A stretch of 13,242 bases of DNA from assembly GCA_002385815.1 (NCBI GenBank), contig DGEE01000115.1, forward strand, positions 17,670-30,911. The letters are read 5' to 3'. The translations under genes were made by a program, and so were the position numbers. This stretch comes from Hungateiclostridiaceae bacterium UBA3934. Lineage in GTDB: Bacteria; Bacillota; Clostridia; Acetivibrionales; DTU013. The notes under the pieces were generated by a model. The model worked only from the letters and a program-made list of their open reading frames with translations, was not told where the DNA came from and did no database searches. Shown piece after piece: positions 1 through 7,295 of the stretch (its first letter is position 1; each line of letters opens with the position of its first letter).

Positions 1-207
1 GATGATGACGACGGGTATTACGATGATGACGAAGAGGAAATAGTTGCCGAACTGGATTGTCCTCACTGTGACGAAACAGTCAACCTGGAAGATGCATTCA
101 TGAAAGGGAATACGATCCTCTGTCCTCATTGCGGCAAAGGTATTGAAATCGAATTCGGCTGTGATTGTGAAGACTGTGAGGATGACAAAGAAGATACTAT
201 GGACTGA
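1..207 (+). CDS. C-terminal fragment of an acidic zinc-ribbon protein (CD1247-like)
   Basis: Partial gene: reading frame 1 is open from the window edge to a TGA at 205-207 (68 residues seen). The fragment begins with a run of Asp/Glu/Tyr (DDDDGYYDDDEEE) and continues into a compact zinc ribbon with two CPHC-type knuckles (CPHC near residues 20-23 and CPHCG near 42-46), then a Cys/Asp-rich tail (CDCEDC). Such a layout, an acidic linker followed by a C-terminal zinc ribbon, resembles the small clostridial proteins named after C. difficile CD1247. The function of that family is not known, and the N-terminal domain that would settle the assignment lies outside the window. A terminator follows 26 bases after the stop, so this gene ends its transcription unit. 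That it is coding is nearly certain; the family name is tentative. Confidence 0.75.
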   Translation, partial: DDDDGYYDDDEEEIVAELDCPHCDETVNLEDAFMKGNTILCPHCGKGIEIEFGCDCEDCEDDKEDTMD

Positions 208-233
208 GGCTCTCTTGTATTATTGATATTACA

Positions 234-265
234 GGCGGGACCTGGAGACAGTAGCCCGCCTTTTT
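234..265 (+). terminator. Rho-independent terminator after the zinc-ribbon gene
   Basis: GGCGGG (234-239) pairs with CCCGCC (255-260) around a 15-base loop and is followed directly by TTTTT. The stem is short (6 bp) but all G-C. It lies 26 bases after the stop codon of the zinc-ribbon gene and ends about 20 bases before the signal peptidase start, so some read-through may be needed to express that gene. Confidence 0.7.
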
Positions 266-284
266 GGTTTTATGGGGTGGCTAT

Positions 285-887
285 ATGAGCGGTAAGGCGT
301 TGATAAGAGAGATATCGGAATGGATCATCATATTCGGAGCAGCTTTCATACTTGTAGCTCTGCTGAACACTGCAGTGTTCTCAACCACACAGGTGAGACA
401 GACCTCGATGAAGGATACTCTTGTGGAAGGTCAGCATCTGTTCATAGAAAAGCTAGGCTATACTTTTGGAAATCCTTCCAGAGGCGATATAATAGTATTC
501 ATAGAGAATAAATACCCTGAGAACTATTTCGACAGGATCAGTGTATTTTTCACAGACGTGAGAGACATCTTCAAACCTGCTGAAAGAAAGACGAATGTAA
601 GGATGGTAAAAAGAGTTATAGGGACCCCCGGTGATGAAGTCGATATACGAGACGGAAAAGTATATGTAAATGGCAAAGAGTTGGCGGAAGAGTATGCCAG
701 GGGAGTGACTTTTCAGAGGGAACAGCCGTTGCCGGTCAGGCTTAAGGAAAATGAATACTTCGTACTGGGTGATAACAGGGAAGTCAGCAAGGACAGCAGG
801 ACATTCGGTGCCATAGACCGCAGCCAGATCGAAGGCAAGGCTGTATTCAGGTTCTGGCCTTTATCCGAATTTGGACCTCTGAAATAA
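285..887 (+). CDS. Signal peptidase I (SipS/LepB family)
   Basis: Membrane-anchored serine protease that removes signal peptides from exported proteins on the outer face of the membrane. The 200-residue protein has one N-terminal membrane helix (about residues 12-32). The catalytic serine is S41 in QTSMKDTL and the general-base lysine is K109 in RMVKRVIGTPGD. The conserved last box is GDNREVSKDSR (162-172). The single helix and short length fit the Gram-positive S26A type. I chose the ATG at 285, which has a GGGGTGG ribosome binding site at 274-280. An upstream in-frame TTG at 264 would lie against the terminator U-run and has no such site. The gene sits alone between two terminators, so it appears to be its own unit. 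It has no evident functional tie to the spoIIIA operon, although exported sporulation proteins would be possible substrates. Confidence 0.95.
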   Translation: MSGKALIREISEWIIIFGAAFILVALLNTAVFSTTQVRQTSMKDTLVEGQHLFIEKLGYTFGNPSRGDIIVFIENKYPENYFDRISVFFTDVRDIFKPAERKTNVRMVKRVIGTPGDEVDIRDGKVYVNGKELAEEYARGVTFQREQPLPVRLKENEYFVLGDNREVSKDSRTFGAIDRSQIEGKAVFRFWPLSEFGPLK

Positions 888-991
888 TACGGCCAGGCAA
901 TTATTCATAACCCAGGCAATGTAACGGATCCGGCCGGCGGGGCGGGACAAGTTGGATAGACAGGTGAACAGACACATTGTATCAGAAAGCG

Positions 992-1020
992 AAAACAGGC
1001 TTGAAACAAGCCTGTTTTTT
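992..1020 (+). terminator. Strong Rho-independent terminator after signal peptidase
   Basis: Perfect 12-bp stem, AAAACAGGCTTG (992-1003) with CAAGCCTGTTTT (1007-1018), a three-base AAA loop, and a T-run that merges with the 3' arm. It lies about 104 bases after the signal peptidase stop and separates that gene from the spoIIIA operon. Confidence 0.9.
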
Positions 1021-1127
1021 ATATGCGTGTTTAAGTCATAAAAGTGGACAAAGCTTAATAATTATAAATAACGGAAGAAGCAGGGCACCTGTTTGGAGCA
1101 GAAATTACTGATGAGGAGAGTCCATCG

Positions 1128-2150
1128 ATGAAAGTGAATGCCGGGGGCAAATCACCTCTGAGAAGTACCAGCAGTCTTAGGAATGACATACTGCCTTTGA
1201 TTTCCAAAAGAGTGGCAGTGGCCATATCAAAGGCTTTGATCTGTGGACTGGAGCCGCTGGAGGAGATACGGCTCAGGGCAGAAAAACCTCTTGTGCTGCA
1301 AAACTGGTCCAGGGAATGGTTCATTGGCAGCGATGGGCTTCCTTCACCTAAAGCATCGGGGAGTTTTATTGTTACTCAGGAGGATATCAGGGACACTTTG
1401 GAGCTTATGAGTGAAAATTCGATATATGCTTACCAGGATGAGATCAAAAACGGATTTATAACGATAAGAGGCGGACATAGGGTCGGTCTTGCAGGGAGAG
1501 CTGTCCTGGACGGCGACTTTGTCAGAAACATAAAGGATATCTCTGGGTTGAACATTCGTCTTTCCAATCAGATTTTCGGCTGCTCCTCAAAAGTGATGCG
1601 GTATTTGGTGAAAAACAGCACGGATATATACAACACTCTCATAGTTTCGCCTCCTCAATGCGGGAAAACCACGATCCTGCGGGATATCGCAAGAAACATA
1701 AGCAATGGTATCCCTGAACTGGGATTCAGAGGAGTCAAGGTGGCCATAGTCGATGAACGGTCTGAGATAGCGGCGACATTCAGAGGCATGGCGCAAAACG
1801 ATGTGGGTCTGAGGACGGATGTGCTCGATGGCTGTCCCAAGAGCATCGGTATGAAAATGATGATCCGGTCCATGTCTCCCAAAGTGATCATCACAGATGA
1901 GATAGGGAATGACGGAGACAGGGAGGCTGTTCACAGTGTATTGAATGCGGGTATCAGGATCGTCACCACAGCTCACGGCTATAACATATCTGAACTCAAG
2001 AGCAGGAAAGAAGTCCTCAGGCTTATGGAAGACAAGGTATTTGAGAGGTATATCGTGCTTGATGATTCAGAAGGCCCCGGTACATTGTCGGAGGTCGTTG
2101 ATGGAACGGATATGAAGGTGATATGGGGGGCAGGCCGGTATGTTACTTAA
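1128..2150 (+). CDS. spoIIIAA: Stage III sporulation protein AA (SpoIIIAA), secretion-type ATPase
   Basis: Cytoplasmic ATPase of the SpoIIIA-SpoIIQ channel, made in the mother cell and thought to energise the complex. The 340-residue protein has a P-loop SPPQCGKTT (174-182, Lys180), the family signature VDERSEIA (208-215) and an acidic Walker B-like ITDEIG (255-260). The N-terminal 150 residues form the family's preceding domain, with RGGHRVGLAGRA at 114-125. It is related to type II/IV secretion ATPases. Start: ATG at 1128 with GAGGAGAG at 1113-1120. The reading frame overlaps spoIIIAB by 11 bases, which suggests translational coupling. It is the first gene of the eight-gene operon. In Bacillus this operon is read by SigE; I could not place a convincing SigE promoter here. 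Confidence 0.96.
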   Translation: MKVNAGGKSPLRSTSSLRNDILPLISKRVAVAISKALICGLEPLEEIRLRAEKPLVLQNWSREWFIGSDGLPSPKASGSFIVTQEDIRDTLELMSENSIYAYQDEIKNGFITIRGGHRVGLAGRAVLDGDFVRNIKDISGLNIRLSNQIFGCSSKVMRYLVKNSTDIYNTLIVSPPQCGKTTILRDIARNISNGIPELGFRGVKVAIVDERSEIAATFRGMAQNDVGLRTDVLDGCPKSIGMKMMIRSMSPKVIITDEIGNDGDREAVHSVLNAGIRIVTTAHGYNISELKSRKEVLRLMEDKVFERYIVLDDSEGPGTLSEVVDGTDMKVIWGAGRYVT

Positions 2151-2658
2151 GGTAATCGGAAGCATTATAGTTTTACTGTCCTGCAGTTTTCTCGGGTACA
2201 TCCTCTCAAGAGACTACTACAAGAGACCACAGCAGCTTCGGGGCCTGCAGGCTCTTTTGCAGATGTTTGAAAACCAGATATCCTATTTGTCTGATGTGCT
2301 GGTCACGTCTTTCGACCGCATAAGCAGGGCTGATGCTGAGGCAGGCATATTTTTCAGAACTGCAGCGGAATTGTTAAGAGAAGGCGGTGCGGCAAATGCG
2401 CCAGAGGCGTGGGAAAAAGCTGTGAAAAAAAGCATCGGGATGACTGCATTGAACAGGGAAGATGAGCAAATACTTCTGTCTTTTGGCAAATCACTGGGGA
2501 ATACGGATCTTGAAGGACAGATAAAAAATATACGCCTTACCCTCGCGCAGCTTGCCATTCAGGAGGAAAAGGCGGAGGAAAGCAGAAAAAAGAACGAATC
2601 CATGTACAGTAGCCTCGGGATACTTTGCGGGCTGGCTGCAGTGATCGTTCTTGTGTAG
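2140..2658 (+). CDS. spoIIIAB: Stage III sporulation protein AB (SpoIIIAB)
   Basis: Membrane protein of the SpoIIIA channel, resembling GspF-type platform proteins of type II secretion. The 172-residue protein has an N-terminal membrane helix (about 4-22), a mostly helical soluble middle with the family motif SFGKSLGNTD (114-123), a charged helix (about 138-152) and a C-terminal membrane helix (about 155-172). Length matches the usual ~170 residues. The start ATG at 2140 lies inside the end of spoIIIAA and follows a G-rich stretch (GGGGGGCAGG). The next gene starts 103 bases later, an unusually large gap for this operon. Confidence 0.93.
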   Translation: MLLKVIGSIIVLLSCSFLGYILSRDYYKRPQQLRGLQALLQMFENQISYLSDVLVTSFDRISRADAEAGIFFRTAAELLREGGAANAPEAWEKAVKKSIGMTALNREDEQILLSFGKSLGNTDLEGQIKNIRLTLAQLAIQEEKAEESRKKNESMYSSLGILCGLAAVIVLV

Positions 2659-2761
2659 GTGCTGCCGCTGCAGCGTATACTCGGCGGATATTCATGATTT
2701 AACTGCAGCAGTAAGGACTGGATGGACAAAAGATCACTTCGAAAAGGGGTTGTACAGAGCT

Positions 2762-2959
2762 ATGGGTATCGACTTGATTTTCAGGATAGCTGCAATCGGG
2801 ATCCTGGTGGCGGTACTTAATCAACTGCTGATCAGATCAGGGAGAGAAGAGCAGGCAATGATGACTACGCTGGCGGGACTGATTGTTGTACTTTTAATAA
2901 TAGTCAAAGAGATAGCGGTTTTATTTGACACTGTAAAAACCATATTCAAACTCGACTGA
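2762..2959 (+). CDS. spoIIIAC: Stage III sporulation protein AC (SpoIIIAC)
   Basis: Small 65-residue membrane protein of the SpoIIIA complex with two predicted membrane helices (about 4-22 and 32-52). SpoIIIAC and SpoIIIAD are related and are proposed to form part of the membrane platform of the channel. I chose the ATG at 2762 because it gives the family's normal start (MGIDLIFRIA) and length. The open frame extends upstream to 2651, but the extra 37 residues are Cys/Arg-rich and unlike the family. The ribosome binding site AAGGGG (2744-2749) lies 12 bases upstream, a slightly long spacing. Confidence 0.93.
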   Translation: MGIDLIFRIAAIGILVAVLNQLLIRSGREEQAMMTTLAGLIVVLLIIVKEIAVLFDTVKTIFKLD

Positions 2960-3005
2960 GCGAAAACAACATCCGGGGATGCCGGGAGCACTAAGGAGAC
3001 AATGT

Positions 3006-3392
3006 ATGGAAATAGTTCAGATTGTTGGCATCGGCCTTGTTTCAACTGTCATCATAATCATATTGCGCAGGCAGAAACCGGAGATAGCTGTTCTGGCCGG
3101 GACAGCAGCGGGAGCACTTATATTCCTGCTCGTTGCAGCAAAATTGTCAGCAGTGGTAGACATGCTTGAGGAATACGCTGCCAGGGCTGATATCAGGCCG
3201 ATGTATTTCACTTCCGTGCTGAAGATAACAGGAATAGCCTATATATCTGAATTTGGTGCTGAAATATGCAGAGATGCCGGCGAAGGAGCCATCGCATCTA
3301 AGATAGAAATGGCAGGTAAAGTAATAATTATTGCACTGGCAATACCGGTGATAACGTCACTGATCGATCTTGTACTCAAAATAATGCCGTAA
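3006..3392 (+). CDS. spoIIIAD: Stage III sporulation protein AD (SpoIIIAD)
   Basis: Membrane protein of the SpoIIIA complex, 128 residues, with three predicted membrane helices (about 3-20, 27-52 and 97-127). The middle stretch is amphipathic and includes the conserved segment after LKITGIAYISEFGAEICRDA, followed by EGAIASKIEMAGK. Start: ATG at 3006 with AAGGAG at 2993-2998, seven bases away; an earlier in-frame ATG at 2979 lacks a site and adds a non-family extension. It lies between spoIIIAC and spoIIIAE in the standard order. Confidence 0.94.
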   Translation: MEIVQIVGIGLVSTVIIIILRRQKPEIAVLAGTAAGALIFLLVAAKLSAVVDMLEEYAARADIRPMYFTSVLKITGIAYISEFGAEICRDAGEGAIASKIEMAGKVIIIALAIPVITSLIDLVLKIMP

Positions 3393-3406
3393 CGGAGGAC
3401 AAAAGC

Positions 3407-4639
3407 ATGATTTGCAGAAGGGGGCCCAATGTGGTGCTGGTCTGGCTTATATCAGTATCGGCAATGATACTGTTCATATCAGCCGACTGTCGGGCAGAGA
3501 GAAGCTCAAAGGGAAGCAAGGTCATTGAAGCCGGCGCAGAGGAAATTGCCGAAATTATAGAAAACCAGTATGAGGCAGGTGGGATAGACAGGATAAGGCA
3601 AGAGCTCGAAAGGCACACTGACGGAGAAAGCATGGAACTGTTTGGAGGATATGATGCGGGCAGGCTCATCGATGATTTGGTCAGAGGAACGGTAGACATG
3701 GATTTGAAGGGAATAGGTGCAAGGACGCTAAAAATTTTTTTCAGGGAGCTTTACCAGAACATAGGTATCCTTGCAAAAATCACAGTTCTGGTTGTAATAT
3801 GTGCACTGCTGAAAAATCTCCAGACAGGGTTCATGAGTGAGGGAGCAGGACAAATAGCTTTTTATGTCTGCTATATAGTAATGATATCCATACTGCTTGT
3901 CAGCTTCGGTACGGTGATGAAAATGGGCATCGGCATCATCGACCGTATGGTGGGTTTCATGTATGCGATCATACCGGTTATGATGGCACTGCTCATCTCA
4001 GGTGGAAACATTACCGCCGGGGGTATACTACATCCGGTGATGCTTTTGATCGTAGAGGCTTCCGCCACCATAATCAGGAACGTATTTGTACCCCTGGTCT
4101 TTATTTCTGCGATATTGACCATAGTAAACAACATATCGGAAAAAATCCAGCTCACGAGGCTGGTGAGCCTGATCAGACAAATAGTGTCATGGTCCCTGGG
4201 CATCATACTTACTATATTTATCATAGCAGTTTCCCTGCAGGGTTCGCTGGGAGCTGTAATAGACGGCGCGACTCAAAAGGCGGCCAAATTTGCCATAAGC
4301 ACATTTATACCAATAGTCGGCAAGACTCTTTCAGATGCAGCAGATACAGTCATAGGCTGTACATTGATGATCAGGAATGCCGCCGGTTTTGCAGTGATGA
4401 TCGGCATATTGCTGATTTGCGTGCTGCCGCTTATAAAAATCATTGCACTGGCAGGACTCTTCAAGGTAGCCGGTGCATTGCTCGAGCCCATATCGGACAG
4501 CCGTATTACCAACTGCATAAATGAAATAGCCGGTTCGATGCTGCATATTTTTGCTTTATCTGCATCGGTGTCATTCATGTTCATGGTCAGCGTTGCCGCA
4601 CTGATAAGTGCCGGAAATATAAGCGCCATGCTTAGATAG
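3407..4639 (+). CDS. spoIIIAE: Stage III sporulation protein AE (SpoIIIAE)
   Basis: Large polytopic membrane protein (410 residues) of the SpoIIIA channel. It has an N-terminal signal peptide (about 1-30, with a plausible cleavage after CRA near residue 30), a soluble external segment (about 31-110) that is rich in Glu/Arg, and then seven or so membrane helices from about residue 120 to the end. The pattern and length are typical of the family. Start: ATG at 3407 with GGAGG at 3394-3398. It follows spoIIIAD by 14 bases and precedes spoIIIAF by 29. Family knowledge places it in the mother-cell membrane, essential for SigG activity in the forespore. Confidence 0.95.
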   Translation: MICRRGPNVVLVWLISVSAMILFISADCRAERSSKGSKVIEAGAEEIAEIIENQYEAGGIDRIRQELERHTDGESMELFGGYDAGRLIDDLVRGTVDMDLKGIGARTLKIFFRELYQNIGILAKITVLVVICALLKNLQTGFMSEGAGQIAFYVCYIVMISILLVSFGTVMKMGIGIIDRMVGFMYAIIPVMMALLISGGNITAGGILHPVMLLIVEASATIIRNVFVPLVFISAILTIVNNISEKIQLTRLVSLIRQIVSWSLGIILTIFIIAVSLQGSLGAVIDGATQKAAKFAISTFIPIVGKTLSDAADTVIGCTLMIRNAAGFAVMIGILLICVLPLIKIIALAGLFKVAGALLEPISDSRITNCINEIAGSMLHIFALSASVSFMFMVSVAALISAGNISAMLR

Positions 4640-4668
4640 GGATACAAGACATAGGGGATGAGGCAGTA

Positions 4669-5361
4669 ATGCTCGAGTTCGTTAAAAACTGGACTGTCAA
4701 TATCGTAATTCTTGTCCTGTTTATCGTGATCACTGAAATGCTTTTGCCAAAAGGCAAAATGAGAAAATACGCAAATCTGATGACAGGTACGATACTTGTC
4801 ATTGCCATAATAGAGCCTGTCACCGGCTTGTTCGGCAAACCGTTTGATTTTTCATCCTCTCAGACAATGGCAGCCAGCGCCATCGACAGGAAGGAAATAG
4901 AAAAGGCGGGCATGCTGTTCGAAGAGGAGCAGATAAAACAGACCGTAAGACTGTATCGCAAAAGGATCATAGAACAGATAGAGCATCAGGCGCAGGAAGT
5001 GGATGGGGTGGAAAAGGCAAAAGCTGATGTGATCATAAATGAAGATTACAATTCAGCCTCATTCGGAGAGATCAAGCGCATATATATCGAAGCGGAGACT
5101 GATGCTGCCGACTACAGAGATGCAGGCAATCGGGACAGCAGAGAAATACCTGCCGGCAAAAGCTCATCAGATACAGAAGATCTGAATCTCATAAAAACTC
5201 CTGGTATCCGGAAGATCGACCCTGTAAAGATCGGAGACCGGAGAAGTATGCCAGAAGGAACTACAATTGACAAGAAGCTGGAGGAAAAGCTGTCGGAACG
5301 GATCACGAATGTGTTTGGCGTAAGCCGTGAGCATATAATCATCACACAGGTTGCGAGGTGA
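4669..5361 (+). CDS. spoIIIAF: Stage III sporulation protein AF (SpoIIIAF)
   Basis: Channel component of 230 residues. Two N-terminal membrane helices (about 9-26 and 36-53) are joined by a basic turn with PKGKMRKY. A soluble region follows, with a helical part (65-115), an acidic, poorly conserved linker (about 138-180) and a C-terminal piece ending in NVFGVSREHIIIT that matches a ring-building motif fold (known from structures of this family to form oligomeric rings). It is a little longer than the usual ~200 residues because of the linker. Start: ATG at 4669; the site upstream is modest (GGGGATGAGG, 4654-4663). The stop at 5359-5361 lies five bases before the spoIIIAG start. Confidence 0.92.
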   Translation: MLEFVKNWTVNIVILVLFIVITEMLLPKGKMRKYANLMTGTILVIAIIEPVTGLFGKPFDFSSSQTMAASAIDRKEIEKAGMLFEEEQIKQTVRLYRKRIIEQIEHQAQEVDGVEKAKADVIINEDYNSASFGEIKRIYIEAETDAADYRDAGNRDSREIPAGKSSSDTEDLNLIKTPGIRKIDPVKIGDRRSMPEGTTIDKKLEEKLSERITNVFGVSREHIIITQVAR

Positions 5362-5365
5362 TACT

Positions 5366-5989
5366 ATGGAAATTGCCAAAAAAATGACAGAAAAAATCAG
5401 GGAATGGGTAGCACGGCAGGACAGAAAAAAGCTGATAGAAAATACAGCCGTCGTGATAATAATCGGAGTGATAATCATTATAGCCGGATCGACCTTGTTT
5501 GGGCATAAAGACAACAGGAAGGATAATTCAGTTCCGGAGACAGCGGCTACAGATAACAGGACGTTCCGGACCGGCGGCACTGAGATACGGACAGATGCGG
5601 AAGACATTGAAACCAGGCTGCAAACGATACTCTCACAGATCCAGGGAGTCGGAAAGGTGGATGTGATGGTCACCTATTCTGCCACAAGTGAAAAAGTACC
5701 GGCTTATGATATAAAGAGAAGCCAGGATGAAACAGATGAGAAGGACAGTGAAGGCGGAACCAGAAAAATGAGGGCTGAGGAATACGAAAGTAATCTGGTT
5801 TACGAGGATTCGTCAACAGGAGGGAAAACTCCTGTCATCCTGAAAAAGCTGGAGCCTGAAATACGGGGCGTGCTGGTGGTTGCCGAGGGTGCCGAAAATG
5901 TCGAGGTAAGAGACAGGATCTGTAAAGCCGTGACAGTGGTCCTGGACATATCAGCCCACAAGGTCCAGGTTGTCCAGAGAAAAAAGTGA
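5366..5989 (+). CDS. spoIIIAG: Stage III sporulation protein AG (SpoIIIAG)
   Basis: Single-pass membrane protein (207 residues) whose external domain builds the large ring of the SpoIIIA channel. A basic N-terminal tail is followed by one membrane helix (about 25-43), a linker, and a split ring-building motif: helix and strand at about 79-105 (LQTILSQIQGVGKVDVMVTY) and the second half at about 158-203 (EIRGVLVVAEGAENVEV onward). The segment in between (about 106-157) is the charged beta-insertion known in this family. Start: ATG at 5366 with GAGGTGAT at 5355-5362. A TTG at 5351 in frame overlaps spoIIIAF and is less likely. The last codons carry an inverted repeat (CCTGGAC 5941-5947, GTCCAGG 5963-5969). 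Confidence 0.94.
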   Translation: MEIAKKMTEKIREWVARQDRKKLIENTAVVIIIGVIIIIAGSTLFGHKDNRKDNSVPETAATDNRTFRTGGTEIRTDAEDIETRLQTILSQIQGVGKVDVMVTYSATSEKVPAYDIKRSQDETDEKDSEGGTRKMRAEEYESNLVYEDSSTGGKTPVILKKLEPEIRGVLVVAEGAENVEVRDRICKAVTVVLDISAHKVQVVQRKK

Positions 5990-6112
5990 CGGGATCAGAA
6001 AGTTTTCTTTGTACAGATGCGTTATAAACTTAAAATGAGCTGAATATATTATTAACTGAGATGGACAGAAATAGTGTTCAAATGTCGCAAGTAACATAAA
6101 GGGGGCAGTGTG

Positions 6113-6703
6113 ATGATGGTTTTGAAAAGAAAGCAGATAGTCATTCTGGCGCTGATACTGTTGATCGTCGTGGCAGGCTACCTGCAGTACAGCTACAGAC
6201 AGGGGAGCACGTCGGCTGATTCGGAGGGCAGGTTAGGTGAAGCATTATATGTCGACAGTGATATTTATAATGATGAGATGTTTGGATCAGATTCCGATCT
6301 GGCTGATGAAGGATTTGGTGATCAGGTCAATATAACGGCATCCAAAATGGCAAATGACTATTTCATACAGGCCAAAATGGATAAAGAACAGAGCATGAGC
6401 GAGGCTGCCGATTCACTGAAGGCCATAGTCGAAGATGCCACAGTGAGCACGGAGATAAGGGAAGAAGCCCACAATAAGATGATGGCTCTTGCGGAGAATC
6501 TCGAGAGAGAATCGAGGATAGAGATCCTTATCAACAAAATGGGCTTTGAAGACAGCTTCATACTGTTTGCCGATAACGGAAGCGTCGATATAATAGTGAA
6601 GACTCCGAGCCTTACAAGCTCGCAGGCAGCTCAGATAACCGATATTGTTATGCGGCAGGCAGATGTCGATGTCGAGGACATCCACATAAGCACGATGTTC
6701 TGA
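6113..6703 (+). CDS. spoIIIAH: Stage III sporulation protein AH (SpoIIIAH)
   Basis: Single-pass membrane protein (196 residues) whose external domain meets SpoIIQ from the forespore side across the intermembrane space and so forms the other half of the channel. Membrane helix at about 8-24 (IVILALILLIVVAGYL), an acidic linker (about 36-70), a helical region (75-135) and a C-terminal YscJ/FliF-like ring-building fold (about 135-196) that includes SGSV-like and SSQAAQITDIVMRQ segments. Start: the first of two adjacent ATGs (6113) lies seven bases after AAAGGGGG (6098-6105); GTG at 6110 is also in frame. It starts 123 bases after spoIIIAG, the largest gap in the operon, so an internal promoter is possible. 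Confidence 0.93.
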   Translation: MMVLKRKQIVILALILLIVVAGYLQYSYRQGSTSADSEGRLGEALYVDSDIYNDEMFGSDSDLADEGFGDQVNITASKMANDYFIQAKMDKEQSMSEAADSLKAIVEDATVSTEIREEAHNKMMALAENLERESRIEILINKMGFEDSFILFADNGSVDIIVKTPSLTSSQAAQITDIVMRQADVDVEDIHISTMF

Positions 6704-6708
6704 TGCTG

Positions 6709-6764
6709 AGGGACACTCCTTCGGCATGAGGCCGGTCGGGTGCGAAAAAGCAGGAATGTCCCCT
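6709..6764. repeat. Hairpin-forming inverted repeat, possible REP-like element
   Basis: AGGGACACTCCT (6709-6720) pairs imperfectly with AGGAATGTCCCCT (6752-6764), with one bulged C and one mismatch. A smaller hairpin, CGGC (6722-6725) with GCCG (6731-6734), lies inside. There is no T-run, so it is not a standard terminator, though it could stabilise the 3' end of the spoIIIA message. The ends look like the GGGACA...TGTCCC palindromes often scattered through clostridial genomes; copy number cannot be judged from one window. Confidence 0.5.
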
Positions 6765-6769
6765 ATTGA

Positions 6770-6798
6770 TTTACTTTGGACGTCAAACATGCTATAAT
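6770..6798 (+). promoter_or_regulatory. SigA-type promoter of asp23
   Basis: TTTACT (6770-6775) is a four-of-six match to the -35 box. A 17-base spacer leads to a perfect TATAAT (6793-6798). TG at 6790-6791 adds an extended -10. The asp23 start is 32 bases downstream of the -10 box. Confidence 0.75.
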
Positions 6799-6829
6799 CA
6801 ATAATTAAATAAACCTGTGGAGGCAAGCA

Positions 6830-7234
6830 ATGGAAGAAAACGTGCAGAGCGTAAGCAATGAAATAGGGACCATCAAGATCACTGACGAAGTTGTGGCCAT
6901 AATAGCAGGTATCGCTGCTATGGAGGTTCCAGGAGTCACATCCATGAGCGGAGGCATCGCGGGAGGCATAGCAGAGGCTCTGGGAAGGAAAAACCTGTCA
7001 AAGGGAGTAAAGGTCGAGGTAGGAGAAAGGGAAGCAGCCATCGATCTGTATATAATCGTCGAGTATGGCTACAGGATACCTGAAGTTGCCTGGACTATAC
7101 AGGAAAAAGTGAAAAACGCAGTGGAAGATATGACAGGTCTGCGAGTGGTCGAAGTGAACATACATATACAGGGTGTCAATATTGAACGCGAACACAGGAA
7201 AGAACTGCTGGAGGAGCAGACAAAAACAAAATAG
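6830..7234 (+). CDS. Asp23/Gls24 family envelope stress response protein
   Basis: Soluble 134-residue Asp23-domain protein, the YqhY-like member found beside nusB and accBC in many Firmicutes. The hallmark segments are present: EIGTIKITDEVVAIIAGIAA (about 10-29), then EVPGV, a Gly-rich turn, and VEVGEREAAIDLYIIVEYG followed by VKNAVEDMTGL and VEVNIHIQGV. In Staphylococcus, Asp23 is held at the membrane by AmaP, and a likely AmaP is encoded next. Start: ATG at 6830 with GTGGAGG at 6817-6823. It has its own promoter and its own terminator, so it seems to be transcribed separately from amaP. Proposed family roles are cell-envelope homeostasis and, for YqhY, control of acetyl-CoA carboxylase; neither can be shown here. 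Confidence 0.9.
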   Translation: MEENVQSVSNEIGTIKITDEVVAIIAGIAAMEVPGVTSMSGGIAGGIAEALGRKNLSKGVKVEVGEREAAIDLYIIVEYGYRIPEVAWTIQEKVKNAVEDMTGLRVVEVNIHIQGVNIEREHRKELLEEQTKTK

Positions 7235-7246
7235 ACATATATTCGC

Positions 7247-7275
7247 AAATAAACCCGTCAGGGTTTATTTTTTTT
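7247..7275 (+). terminator. Rho-independent terminator of asp23
   Basis: Perfect 10-bp stem AAATAAACCC (7247-7256) with GGGTTTATTT (7261-7270), four-base loop GTCA, then a T-run to 7275. It lies 12 bases after the asp23 stop. Confidence 0.9.
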
Positions 7276-7292
7276 GGTAAATAAACTATAAT
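7264..7292 (+). promoter_or_regulatory. Likely promoter of the amaP-nusB-xseAB-ispA unit
   Basis: A perfect TATAAT lies at 7287-7292. The best -35 at 17-base spacing is TTTATT (7264-7269), a weak match that overlaps the asp23 terminator. Transcription would begin near 7298-7299, inside the first arm of the leader RNA helix. The -10 box and the terminator directly upstream support a fresh start here; the weak -35 lowers confidence. Confidence 0.5.
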
Positions 7293-7295
7293 AAG

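Noticed and set aside
264..284. TTG at 264 as start of the signal peptidase
   Set aside because: It lies on the terminator T-run with no ribosome binding site; the ATG at 285 has one and gives the normal N-terminus.
888..991. GC-rich stretch with a CCGGCCGG palindrome after the signal peptidase gene
   Set aside because: No open frame, repeat or paired structure of note apart from the short palindrome; likely an ordinary 3' untranslated region.
1019..1070. Possible SigE promoter before spoIIIAA (CATAAAAG-like and ATAT-like boxes)
   Set aside because: Boxes are present only as partial matches and the spacing does not fit the SigE pattern, so I do not annotate it although a sporulation promoter is expected in this interval.
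5167..5673. Antisense open frame (168 codons) opposite the spoIIIAF-spoIIIAG junction
   Set aside because: Both sense genes are clear family members; the antisense protein is low-complexity and unsupported.
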